Assembly: GCA_026989995.1 (NCBI GenBank)
Contig: JALSIO010000102.1
Location: 1-5,479, forward strand
DNA length: 5,479 nt
Direction: 5' to 3'
Origin: Myxococcales bacterium
GTDB lineage: Bacteria; Myxococcota_A; UBA9160; JALSIO01
In this document: one piece after another, positions 1 through 5,479 of the stretch
Layout: the number at the start of each line of letters is the position of its first letter
How positions within the stretch are numbered: position 1 is the stretch's first letter
Made by a program: the position numbers and the translations under genes
Notes under the pieces: generated by a model
What the model was told of the DNA's origin: nothing
Database searches by the model: none
The model's input: the letters and a program-made list of their open reading frames with translations, nothing else

Positions 1-906
1 GAGATCCGTCCCCATACGGTGGCGGACCCCGAGCCGCTCCCGGCGGGTGGCCACCTTCTGCGATTGCCGGACGGCGGGGCGGTGGAGGTCCGCACCCTGC
101 TCCGGTGCACCGGAGGGGACGAGGGAGACGCCCCCGCCGTGGTCTCGATGAACCTCGTGGTGGACCGCCTCGGGCTCGGACGCGACGGCACGGGCGTCGG
201 CTTCCGCCACCCCGACGACGGGCGAAACGTGTTCTGCGTGCCCTGGCGGGGATGCACCATCGTCGGGACCTACGACCGGACGGATCCGGGTCCGAGCGAC
301 CGGCCCCTCCAGCTGCGGGAGGCCTGGGTGGACGAGATGCTCCGTTGGCTCGCGCCCGTGCACCCGGAGCTCGCTGCGCTCGACCGCCGGCGGATCCGGC
401 TCGTCCACGCGGGTCGCCTCCCGCCCGCCCGGCCGGGGGAGCGGACGCCCACGGACCGCGCGGTGATCGCCCGGCTTTCGGACGGGTCCACGCGGGTCGT
501 GAGCCCCAAGTGGACCACCGCCCTCGGGGTCGCCTCCCGGGCGGTGGGGGGCCTCCTCGGCCCGGCGCCGCGGTCGGAAGGGCCGGGGCTCGTCGACCGC
601 GGGCGGCTTCGCGAGGAGTTCCGGCGGGAGCGGGGCCCGGAGCGGCCGGCCCGCCCCGCGGCCGGGGCGCCGGACCCCACTGCGGTACGCTTCCACGTCG
701 AGCGGGAGTGGGCGACGCATCTCGAGGACCTGCTGCTGCGCCGCTCGGGCCTCGCCGCCACCGGGCACCCGGGGGTTCGCCGGGCGGAGGCCGTCGCCCG
801 GCTCATGGGGGAGGCCCTCGGCTGGGACGAGGCACGGCTTCGGGAGGAGCTCGAGGCCTTCCACGGCCATCCGCGCTTCGCGGGCAACGTTCCCCTCCAC
901 CCGTGA
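1..906 (+). CDS. FAD-dependent glycerol-3-phosphate dehydrogenase-like protein, C-terminal part (5' end outside window)
   Basis: The reading frame is open from base 1 and ends at TGA 904-906, giving 301 visible residues. The GTG at 19 is probably an internal valine, because the N-terminal FAD-binding (Rossmann) half of the family is missing and should lie upstream. Numbering from the edge, residues 78-92 (FCVPWRGCTIVGTYD) match the substrate-domain strand pair seen in GlpD-type DAO proteins (compare 'PW...IGTTD'). Residues 135-142 (VHAGRLPP) match the family's 'G-x-x-P' loop, and 170-173 (KWTT) the K-[LYW]-T-T motif. Residues 229-290 resemble the C-terminal helical domain, with RRSGL and a GHPG turn. 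By family, it would oxidise sn-glycerol-3-phosphate to dihydroxyacetone phosphate, passing electrons to quinone or oxygen at the membrane. Oddities are SPK in place of the usual GGK and L175 in place of the usual arginine after TTA. A related FAD oxidoreductase of different specificity is possible. It lies 56 bases before the GT2 gene; a functional link is not evident. Confidence 0.72.
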   Translation, partial: EIRPHTVADPEPLPAGGHLLRLPDGGAVEVRTLLRCTGGDEGDAPAVVSMNLVVDRLGLGRDGTGVGFRHPDDGRNVFCVPWRGCTIVGTYDRTDPGPSDRPLQLREAWVDEMLRWLAPVHPELAALDRRRIRLVHAGRLPPARPGERTPTDRAVIARLSDGSTRVVSPKWTTALGVASRAVGGLLGPAPRSEGPGLVDRGRLREEFRRERGPERPARPAAGAPDPTAVRFHVEREWATHLEDLLLRRSGLAATGHPGVRRAEAVARLMGEALGWDEARLREELEAFHGHPRFAGNVPLHP

Positions 907-947
907 GGGCGGTCGGCCGAAGCGGAACCCACCGGCGCCGTCGCGTC

Positions 948-957
948 GGAGACGGAG
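948..957 (+). promoter_or_regulatory. Shine-Dalgarno region of the GT2 gene
   Basis: GGAG occurs twice before the ATG at 963: at 948-951 (11-base spacing) and at 954-957 (5-base spacing). The second is the more likely ribosome binding site. It supports ATG 963 over the in-frame GTG at 972. The whole gap 907-962 holds no convincing promoter or hairpin terminator, so the gene may be read through from upstream. Confidence 0.5.
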
Positions 958-962
958 AGGCA

Positions 963-1955
963 ATGGGTGCAGTGGAGCAGGCGGGCCGGCGGTCGTCCTC
1001 GCGGTCGCCCCGGTCCCTGAGCGTGGTCGTCCCCGTCTTCGAGGAGGAGGCCAACGCCGAGGCGCTCGTCGACGGGCTCGCGGCGGTGCTCCGGCCCCTC
1101 GGCATCCCCTTCGAGATCGTCGTGGTGGACGACGGGAGCCGCGACCGGACCCTCGCGGTGCTCCGCCGCGTGCAGGAGCGCACCCCGGAGCTCTGCGTCG
1201 TGGCCCTGCGGAGGAACTTCGGACAGACCCTCGCGCTCCAGGCCGGCTTCGACCGCGCCCGGGGCGAGGTCATCGTCACGCTCGACGGCGATCTGCAGAA
1301 CGATCCGCGGGACATTCCGCGCCTGCTCGAGGCGCTCGCCGCCGGCGCCGATGTGGTCAGCGGCTGGCGGCGCGACCGGAAGGACGCGCTGGTGGTGCGG
1401 AAGCTGCCCTCCTGGGCTGCCAACTGGCTGATCCGCAAGCTCACCGGGGTTCCGGTGCACGACCAGGGATGTGCGCTCAAGGCCTACCGGGCCGACGTCG
1501 TGCGGGGCCTCGACCTCTACGCCGACATGCACCGCTTCGTCGCGGTTCTCAGCATGGCCGCCGGCGCCCGTCTGGCCGAGGTCGTGGTCCGCCACCACCC
1601 GCGGGTGGCGGGTCGCTCCAAGTACGGACTCTCGCGGGTGCTCAAGGTGATCGCCGACCTGATGACCATCCAGATGCTGACCCGGTTCCGGGAGAGCCCG
1701 ATCCGCTGGTTCTCTCTCCTCGCCGTGCCCTTCGCCGCGGCCTTCGCGGCGGCGCTCGCCGCCCTCGCGGTGCAGGGGCCGGGAACCGTGGTGCTCCCGG
1801 CCGTGGCGCTGATCTCGGCGGCCACGGCCACCGGGTGCGGCACCTGCGGTCTCGTGGCGGAGCTGATGCTGAGCCTGCGGCCCGGGGGCCGGCGGGAGCC
1901 CGCCCTGCACCGAAGCCACCCGGCGGGAGCCTGGCATGCCCGACAGCACGCCTGA
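963..1955 (+). CDS. Polyprenyl-phosphate glycosyltransferase, GT2 family (DPM1/ArnC/GtrB-like)
   Basis: This 330-residue protein has the full architecture of enzymes that move a sugar from a nucleotide donor to undecaprenyl or another polyprenyl phosphate on the cytoplasmic face of the membrane. The GT-A domain spans about 19-240: SVVVPVFEEEAN at 20-31, VVVDDGS at 53-59 (nucleotide-binding D56/D57), GFDRARGEVIVTLDGD at 95-110 with the metal-binding DGD at 108-110 followed by LQNDP, DQGCALKAYR at 167-176, the acceptor-side HRF at 190-192, and RSKYG at 218-222. An amphipathic stretch TRFRESPIRWF (240-250) leads into two predicted membrane helices, about 252-270 and 276-304. Length and order are normal for the family. 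The downstream paralogue overlaps its last 20 bases, so the two should be translated together. The transferred sugar (mannose, glucose, aminoarabinose or other) cannot be told from the sequence. All catalytic motifs are intact. Confidence 0.9.
   Translation: MGAVEQAGRRSSSRSPRSLSVVVPVFEEEANAEALVDGLAAVLRPLGIPFEIVVVDDGSRDRTLAVLRRVQERTPELCVVALRRNFGQTLALQAGFDRARGEVIVTLDGDLQNDPRDIPRLLEALAAGADVVSGWRRDRKDALVVRKLPSWAANWLIRKLTGVPVHDQGCALKAYRADVVRGLDLYADMHRFVAVLSMAAGARLAEVVVRHHPRVAGRSKYGLSRVLKVIADLMTIQMLTRFRESPIRWFSLLAVPFAAAFAAALAALAVQGPGTVVLPAVALISAATATGCGTCGLVAELMLSLRPGGRREPALHRSHPAGAWHARQHA
1925..1929 (+). promoter_or_regulatory. Shine-Dalgarno motif inside the GT2 gene, for the overlapping paralogue
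   Basis: GGGAG lies 6 bases before ATG 1936, within the coding sequence of the upstream GT2 gene. It decides the start of the downstream gene and supports a 20-base gene overlap. Confidence 0.6.
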
Positions 1956-2991
1956 GCTCTCCGTCCTGGTCCCCGTGGCCCAGCCGAGCGGGGAGCTCGT
2001 CCTCGTGGCCCGGGAGCTCCGCAGCGCGCTCGACCGGCTCGGCCGGCCGGTGGAGGTGCTACTCCTCCTCGGCACCCGGTCCCCGGAGGCCGCCCGTGAA
2101 GTGGAGGAGGCCTGTGCCGAGCTCCCGGGGCAGGTGCGGGTGGTGGAGGTGGCCCACGTGGCGGGGGAGGGCGGCATGCTCCGGGCCGGCTTCGACGAGG
2201 CCCGGGGCGAGATCCTCGTGACCGTCCCGCCCCGCTTCGAGGTGGTGCTCGACGTCCTCGGGGATCTCCTCGATGCTGTCGAGAAGGGCGCCGACCTCGC
2301 CTACGCGCCCCGCCTCCGCGTGCCCCGGGGCGGGCGCCCCCGGTTGCAGTCGAGGCTTTTCAACGCGCTGCTCTCCGCGGCCTCGGGAAGCCACTTCCGC
2401 GACGTGGCCAGCGGCACCCGCGTGCTGCGCAGGCAGGTCGTCCGCGAGATCCCCGTCTACGGCGACTTCCACCGCTACCTCCCGATCCTCGCGGAGCGGC
2501 TCGGATTCCGGGTCGAGGAGGTCGAGGCCGAGGTGCACCCTCGCGCGCGAGGGCCGGCCATCCACTGGCCCGCCGACTACCTGTGGCGCGCAATGGACGT
2601 GCTCTCGATCTTCTTCCTGACCCGTTTCACCCGGAGGCCGCTGCGGCTCTTCGGCGCCCTCGGAAGCGCCTTCGCCGCCGTCGGCGCGGTGGTTCTCGCG
2701 GTGGTCGCGGTCCAGCGGCTGCTCGGGACCCCGCTCGCGGACCGGCCCATCCTCGTGCTCGCCACGCTGCTGCTCGGCCTCGGGGTGCAGATGTTCACCA
2801 TCGGCCTCCTGGCCGAGCTGATCCTCTTCTTCCACGCCCGCCAGATCCGCGACTACCGCATCGCCCGCATCTACGAGGCGGCCAGGCCGCTGGCCGACTC
2901 CGCGCCCGGCCAGGCGCCGGGCGGACCAGGCGGCGAAGCGGCCTTCGGTGCACCGGCGACGGGTGCCTCCCAGGGCGCGGATCGGGGCTAG
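1936..2991 (+). CDS. GT2-like membrane protein lacking the DD and DxD motifs (probable pseudoenzyme paralogue)
   Basis: This 351-residue protein shares its whole layout with the preceding GT2. LSVLVPV at 8-14 is the first strand. AGFDEARGEILVTV at 84-97 parallels AGFDRARGEVIVTL in the neighbour. YGDFHRYLPILA at 175-186 keeps the acceptor-side HR. TRFTRRPLRLF at 229-239 is the juxtamembrane stretch, and membrane helices fall at about 240-260 and 272-299. The donor site is gone: the DD pair aligns with L45-G46, the metal-binding DGD with P98-P99-R100, and RSKYG with GPAIHW (206-211). The reading frame is intact and of normal length, so this is not simple decay. By family logic it should not bind a nucleotide sugar with a metal ion; it might be a regulatory or lipid-acceptor partner of the intact enzyme, or have a changed activity. 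The last ~37 residues are rich in Gly, Ala and Pro and look disordered. Its TAG stop is interleaved with that of the convergent methyltransferase gene. Confidence 0.8.
   Translation: MPDSTPELSVLVPVAQPSGELVLVARELRSALDRLGRPVEVLLLLGTRSPEAAREVEEACAELPGQVRVVEVAHVAGEGGMLRAGFDEARGEILVTVPPRFEVVLDVLGDLLDAVEKGADLAYAPRLRVPRGGRPRLQSRLFNALLSAASGSHFRDVASGTRVLRRQVVREIPVYGDFHRYLPILAERLGFRVEEVEAEVHPRARGPAIHWPADYLWRAMDVLSIFFLTRFTRRPLRLFGALGSAFAAVGAVVLAVVAVQRLLGTPLADRPILVLATLLLGLGVQMFTIGLLAELILFFHARQIRDYRIARIYEAARPLADSAPGQAPGGPGGEAAFGAPATGASQGADRG
2988..2991. other. Interleaved convergent stop codons (CTAG)
   Basis: The plus-strand stop is TAG at 2989-2991 and the minus-strand stop is TAG read from 2990 to 2988. 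The two genes therefore end in the same palindromic CTAG, with no intergenic space. No GC stem with a T-run was seen on either side, so any transcription termination must occur inside the opposing coding sequence or be Rho-dependent. Confidence 0.9.
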
Positions 2992-3722
2992 GCCGGCTTC
3001 CGGCCCACCACGGCCACGTGATCGCAGAAGTTCTTGTGCACCCGGAACAGCAGCTCGTCCGAGTGGAGCCCGCGGACCAGCCCGCAGAAGGGTCGACTCG
3101 TCACCAGAGGCAGGGCGAGGTGCGCCAGGGCCCGATCCAGGAACCGAGCGCGTCCGAGTCCTGCCGCGCCGAGGAAGCACAGGGAGCGCACCGGTTCGAA
3201 TCCCGTGTCCTTCAGCAGGCCCACGAGCCGCGCGCGGTTGGTCACGAATCCGTGCTGGTACTCCCACGCGAAGAAGACCCAGCCCAGCGTGTCGAAGTTG
3301 GGCGCCACGATGGAAACGTGACCGCCCGGCCGGAGCACGCGGAAGACGTCCTCGAGGAAGCCGATCGCCTGCTCGTAGTGCAGCATGTGTTCGACCACGT
3401 CCATCGAGTGGACGAGGTCCAGACTCTTGTCGGCCGCGGGAATGGGAGGCACGACGGCGTCGATGACCTCCACGCCGAGGGCCTCGAGGCGGGCTCGGAG
3501 CTCCGTGCTCGGTTCCACGGCGCGGTAGCGGGCGCCCCGGGCGAGGAGCTCACGGGCGAGTTCGCCCCGTCCGGCGCCCACCTCGAGCACGTCGTCGCCG
3601 GGCCGAAGCGACGGCAGGACCGAATCGACCAGGCGGCGGGTCAGCCGGGCCCGCCGCCGCGCGCCGAAGGACGTCGTTTCGTGGTACGTGTAGCGCGCCC
3701 GCGGGTCCGGAGCGGAATTCAA
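2988..3722 (-). CDS. Class I SAM-dependent methyltransferase
   Basis: This 244-residue protein is a Rossmann-type methyltransferase of the UbiG/Methyltransf_11/23 kind. Motif I, VLEVGAGRG, is at 45-53 and forms the SAM-binding loop. The acidic residue after strand 2 is E69 in AVEPS. SLDLVHSMDVVEHM at 99-112 is the motif II region, and RVLRPGGHVSIVAPN follows from about 127. No signal peptide or membrane helix is seen, so it should act in the cytoplasm. The start chosen is TTG at 3722: GGAGGA sits 6 bases upstream, and the next in-frame ATG is at M106, beyond motif I. The TTG shares the sequence TTGA with the stop of the upstream GT4 gene, implying translational coupling. Among glycosyltransferase genes, a role in methylating a sugar or lipid-linked glycan is plausible, but the acceptor cannot be read. 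A small-molecule or quinone substrate is an alternative. Confidence 0.87.
   Translation of the reverse strand: MNSAPDPRARYTYHETTSFGARRRARLTRRLVDSVLPSLRPGDDVLEVGAGRGELARELLARGARYRAVEPSTELRARLEALGVEVIDAVVPPIPAADKSLDLVHSMDVVEHMLHYEQAIGFLEDVFRVLRPGGHVSIVAPNFDTLGWVFFAWEYQHGFVTNRARLVGLLKDTGFEPVRSLCFLGAAGLGRARFLDRALAHLALPLVTSRPFCGLVRGLHSDELLFRVHKNFCDHVAVVGRKPA
3719..3722 (-). other. TTGA stop/start overlap (GT4 to methyltransferase)
   Basis: On the minus strand, TTG (3722-3720) begins the methyltransferase and TGA (3721-3719) ends the GT4. This is the TTG form of the common ATGA coupling junction. Confidence 0.85.
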
Positions 3723-4855
3723 GGAGAGTCCTCCGGGCCGGGCCGGCTGGCGAGTTCCCGGAGGAGGGTGGCGATGGCCTGCCCGGCCACCTCCCAACGG
3801 TACCGCGCCGCCTGGGCCCTGCCCCTCTGGGCGAGATCCCGGTGGAGCGCTTCGTCGCGGACGATCCGGCGCAGTCCCGCAGCAATGGCCTCGGGCCGGG
3901 TGGGGTCGGTGAGGACGGCCGCTCCTCCCGCGGCTTCCGCACAGCCGCTCCGGTCGGAGGTGAGGACCGGGCATCCACAGGCCATGGCCTCGATGATGGG
4001 CATTCCGAATCCCTCGTACAGCGAAGGCAGGGCCAGGCAGGTGGCGGCGGAGTACAGGGCCGCCCGATCGCGATCGGCGATGAATCCAACCGCGCGAACC
4101 CGCCGCGCCAGATTCCCCTCGCGGAGGGGTGCGAGCTCCTTCGCGTACCGCCACCGCGCGAAGCCGGCGAGGACCAGGGAGAGATCGGGCTCGTCGGACA
4201 GCAGTTCAAAGGCCTGCAGGAGTCTCCTCAGATTCTTGAGCGGTGTGACACCACCCAGGAAGAGCACGAACCGCCCGGGCAGGTCGAGGCGCGCCCGCAG
4301 GTCGGCGACCTGCTCGGGAGTTGCCCGGCGGAGGTCGGAATCCACGCCGGGCGGGATCACGCGGACCCGATCCGCCTCGACGCCCGTGGCGACGATGAGA
4401 TCCCTTCGGGCTGCCTCGGAGAGCATGACCACGGCGCGCGCCCTGCGCACATGGAGCGGGAGGCTGAGACGCGAGAGGAGGCGGTCGGTGCGGCGGAAGA
4501 GATGAGGCACCATCAGCTGTTCGGGGCCGGGCAGGAAGATGGCCGTCGGAATTCGCGCCGCGAAAGGGACGGCGAACTTCCCGTGGAAGAGGACGTCGAG
4601 GCCGTGCCTTCGCGCGTAACGCGGTATGGCGATCTGGTCCCAGCCGAGGCGACTGCGCGCGTGCAGGACCCGGTGGACCCCGGGAATGCCGGCGAGCTTT
4701 TCGGCTCCCGCCTCCGTCTGGTAGAGGAAATGGCACTCGAGATCCGGCTCCCGGAGCCCGAGATGGCGCGCAACGCGTTCGGTGTAGACCGTGATGCCGC
4801 CCGGATCCTGGAGGTGTCGCAGCAGAATGCCCGCCCGAATCCGCCGGTCGCTCAT
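3719..4855 (-). CDS. Glycosyltransferase family 4 (GT-B fold)
   Basis: This 378-residue retaining-type glycosyltransferase has two Rossmann-like halves. The N-terminal half carries the acceptor-side glycine loop PGGITVYTERVARHL (18-32). The C-terminal half, from about 195, carries the family signatures: FLGGVTPLKNL (199-209) with the donor-phosphate-binding K207, AGFARWRYAKEL (230-241), VGFIADRDRAALYSAA (256-271), and PSLYEGFGMPIIEAMACG (277-294) holding the E-x7-E pair E281/E289. By family it moves a sugar from a nucleotide-sugar donor onto a lipid or glycan acceptor at the cytoplasmic membrane face; mannosyl- and rhamnosyltransferases of envelope polysaccharides look like this, but donor and acceptor are not determinable here. 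ATG 4855 overlaps the upstream gene's stop as ATGA. Only weak ribosome-binding sequence precedes it (a GGGG 8 bases away and a GGAG too close at 2 bases), so reinitiation from the upstream gene is likely. Confidence 0.9.
   Translation of the reverse strand: MSDRRIRAGILLRHLQDPGGITVYTERVARHLGLREPDLECHFLYQTEAGAEKLAGIPGVHRVLHARSRLGWDQIAIPRYARRHGLDVLFHGKFAVPFAARIPTAIFLPGPEQLMVPHLFRRTDRLLSRLSLPLHVRRARAVVMLSEAARRDLIVATGVEADRVRVIPPGVDSDLRRATPEQVADLRARLDLPGRFVLFLGGVTPLKNLRRLLQAFELLSDEPDLSLVLAGFARWRYAKELAPLREGNLARRVRAVGFIADRDRAALYSAATCLALPSLYEGFGMPIIEAMACGCPVLTSDRSGCAEAAGGAAVLTDPTRPEAIAAGLRRIVRDEALHRDLAQRGRAQAARYRWEVAGQAIATLLRELASRPGPEDSP
3729..3734 (-). promoter_or_regulatory. Strong Shine-Dalgarno GGAGGA for the methyltransferase TTG start
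   Basis: On the minus strand GGAGGA is followed by CTCTCC (6 bases) and then TTG at 3722. It lies inside the 3' end of the GT4 gene. It is the best-matched ribosome binding site in the window and decides the unusual TTG start. Confidence 0.75.
4852..4855 (-). other. ATGA stop/start overlap (GT-C-like to GT4)
   Basis: On the minus strand, ATG (4855-4853) begins the GT4 and TGA (4854-4852) ends the upstream membrane protein. With weak ribosome-binding sequence ahead of it, this points to reinitiation-coupled translation. Confidence 0.88.
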
Positions 4856-5479
4856 GGCTCCGACCCCGGCGGCGGCGGTGGCACCGGCCGGCCGTCCTCG
4901 AGGCGGTAGATCCGGGTGAGTCCGTCTTCGCCGAGGAACCAGGCGAGGGGACGCCAGGCTTCGAGGGTGCTCCGGGTGGCGGGGGTCCGGTACCACTCCG
5001 GCGCCACCTCGACCTCGCCGGAGGTCACGAGCCAGGCGGTCCTCGTGCCGCGTTCCGCGAGCAGGCGCCGAAGCTCGCCGACCTCGGGGACGAGGCGGGC
5101 CCCCACGTAGACGTCGCGGAGCGATCCGTCGGGATGCCGGGTGACGAAGGCCGCGGCGTCGTCGAAGCGCCGGAGCCAGTAGTCGGCCCGTCCGAGGTAG
5201 ACGTGCATCTGCAGCGGATCCTCCGCCACCACGGGCTCCCCCGGGCGCGCGCGCGCGGCGAGGAAGCGGGCGGCGCCGCGGTGGTCGGGTGCCACCGGGA
5301 GGACGGCGAAGGGGCTCGCCACGGGGCCGTGGCGTCGCAGCGCCGCCTGGAGGGCGAGGTCGGGGCGGACGGCTGCGCCCGCCAGCAGGAGCGCGGTGGC
5401 CGCCGCAGCGCCGCCGCGCAGGCCCACCCGGCCCGCTGCCCACCGCAGGGCGACCACCGCCAGCACCAGCGCCGGGAGC
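4852..5479 (-). CDS. Membrane protein with C-terminal soluble domain, GT-C (GT39/ArnT/PMT-like) glycosyltransferase, 3' part only
   Basis: The frame is open to the right window edge (L-P-A-L-V-L... from base 5478), so the N-terminus lies outside; the GTG at 5466 is not a likely start. The 208 visible residues comprise the end of one hydrophobic helix (about 1-15), a short Arg/Gly loop, a second helix (about 23-37) and a soluble domain of about 170 residues. DHRGAARFLAARARPGEPVV (65-84) and the following VYLGRADYWLRR resemble the pattern 'D-x-aa-x-fl...g-x-x-v-i...yLgr-dyW' seen at the end of multi-helix GT-C transferases, which use polyprenyl-phosphate sugars on the outer side of the membrane. 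The catalytic loop would be in the missing part, so the family call is an inference; an uncharacterised polytopic membrane protein is possible. The C-terminus is proline-rich (RPVPPPPPGSEP). It is the first visible gene of a three-gene coupled operon. Confidence 0.6.
   Translation of the reverse strand, partial: LPALVLAVVALRWAAGRVGLRGGAAAATALLLAGAAVRPDLALQAALRRHGPVASPFAVLPVAPDHRGAARFLAARARPGEPVVAEDPLQMHVYLGRADYWLRRFDDAAAFVTRHPDGSLRDVYVGARLVPEVGELRRLLAERGTRTAWLVTSGEVEVAPEWYRTPATRSTLEAWRPLAWFLGEDGLTRIYRLEDGRPVPPPPPGSEP

Noticed and set aside
105..962. N-terminal extension of the GT2 frame upstream of ATG 963
   Set aside because: The extension overlaps the dehydrogenase gene in another frame and gives Arg/Pro/Gly-rich nonsense; the GT2 domain begins about 19 residues after ATG 963, as expected.
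1879..1891. Self-complementary GC-rich stretch near the end of the GT2 gene, a possible terminator
   Set aside because: It has no loop of sensible size and no following T-run, and it lies inside coding sequence just before a coupled gene.
270..2177. A 635-residue open frame on the minus strand opposite the dehydrogenase and GT2 genes
   Set aside because: It runs antisense to well-supported genes, is rich in Arg, Pro, Gly and Ser with no recognisable domain, and long antisense frames are expected when GC is this high.
2583..4505. A 640-residue plus-strand open frame across the end of the pseudo-GT2 gene and antisense to the methyltransferase and GT4
   Set aside because: It is the complement of clear, motif-bearing genes, crosses the convergent junction, and has no family pattern of its own.
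5245..5257. Alternating GC run, a possible Z-DNA or repeat element
   Set aside because: It is only 13 bases and encodes ordinary Ala-Arg codons in the membrane-protein gene; such runs arise by chance at this base composition.
4856..5443. Upstream extension of the GT4 frame
   Set aside because: It overlaps the membrane-protein gene in another frame and is low-complexity; ATG 4855 with an ATGA junction and the normal GT4 N-terminus fit much better.

Overview
The window is a dense, very GC-rich bacterial segment with two convergent gene blocks and almost no non-coding DNA. High G/C at third codon positions, Shine-Dalgarno-like GGAG/GGAGGA motifs, a TTG start and 4-base start/stop overlaps all point to a high-GC bacterium. 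The sequence alone does not settle the phylum. No tRNA, rRNA, CRISPR array, insertion sequence or transposase was seen.

Plus-strand block (1-2991): first comes the C-terminal part of an FAD-dependent glycerol-3-phosphate dehydrogenase-like protein, cut by the left window edge. A 56-base gap follows, then a complete family 2 glycosyltransferase (GT2) of the polyprenyl-phosphate type (DPM1/ArnC/GtrB-like), with all canonical motifs and two C-terminal membrane segments. Overlapping it by 20 bases is a second protein of the same architecture. This one has lost both the DD and the DxD motifs needed to bind the nucleotide-sugar and metal, so it looks like a degenerate paralogue or pseudoenzyme partner.

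Minus-strand block (5479 down to 2988): in transcription order, it holds the C-terminal part of a membrane protein resembling a GT-C (GT39/ArnT/PMT-like) glycosyltransferase, cut by the right window edge; a complete GT4 family glycosyltransferase; and a class I SAM-dependent methyltransferase. These are joined by an ATGA overlap and a TTGA overlap, so they very probably form one translationally coupled operon. The two blocks meet tail to tail with stop codons interleaved in a single CTAG.

Taken together, five of the six genes fit a cell-envelope glycan or glycolipid pathway. The GT2 could load a sugar onto a polyprenyl phosphate, the GT-C-like protein could use such a lipid-linked donor outside the membrane, the GT4 would add a sugar from a nucleotide donor in the cytoplasm, and the methyltransferase could modify the product. 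This joint role is inferred from families and neighbourhood; no substrate can be read from the sequence. The most unusual feature is the tandem pair of intact and motif-less GT2 proteins.
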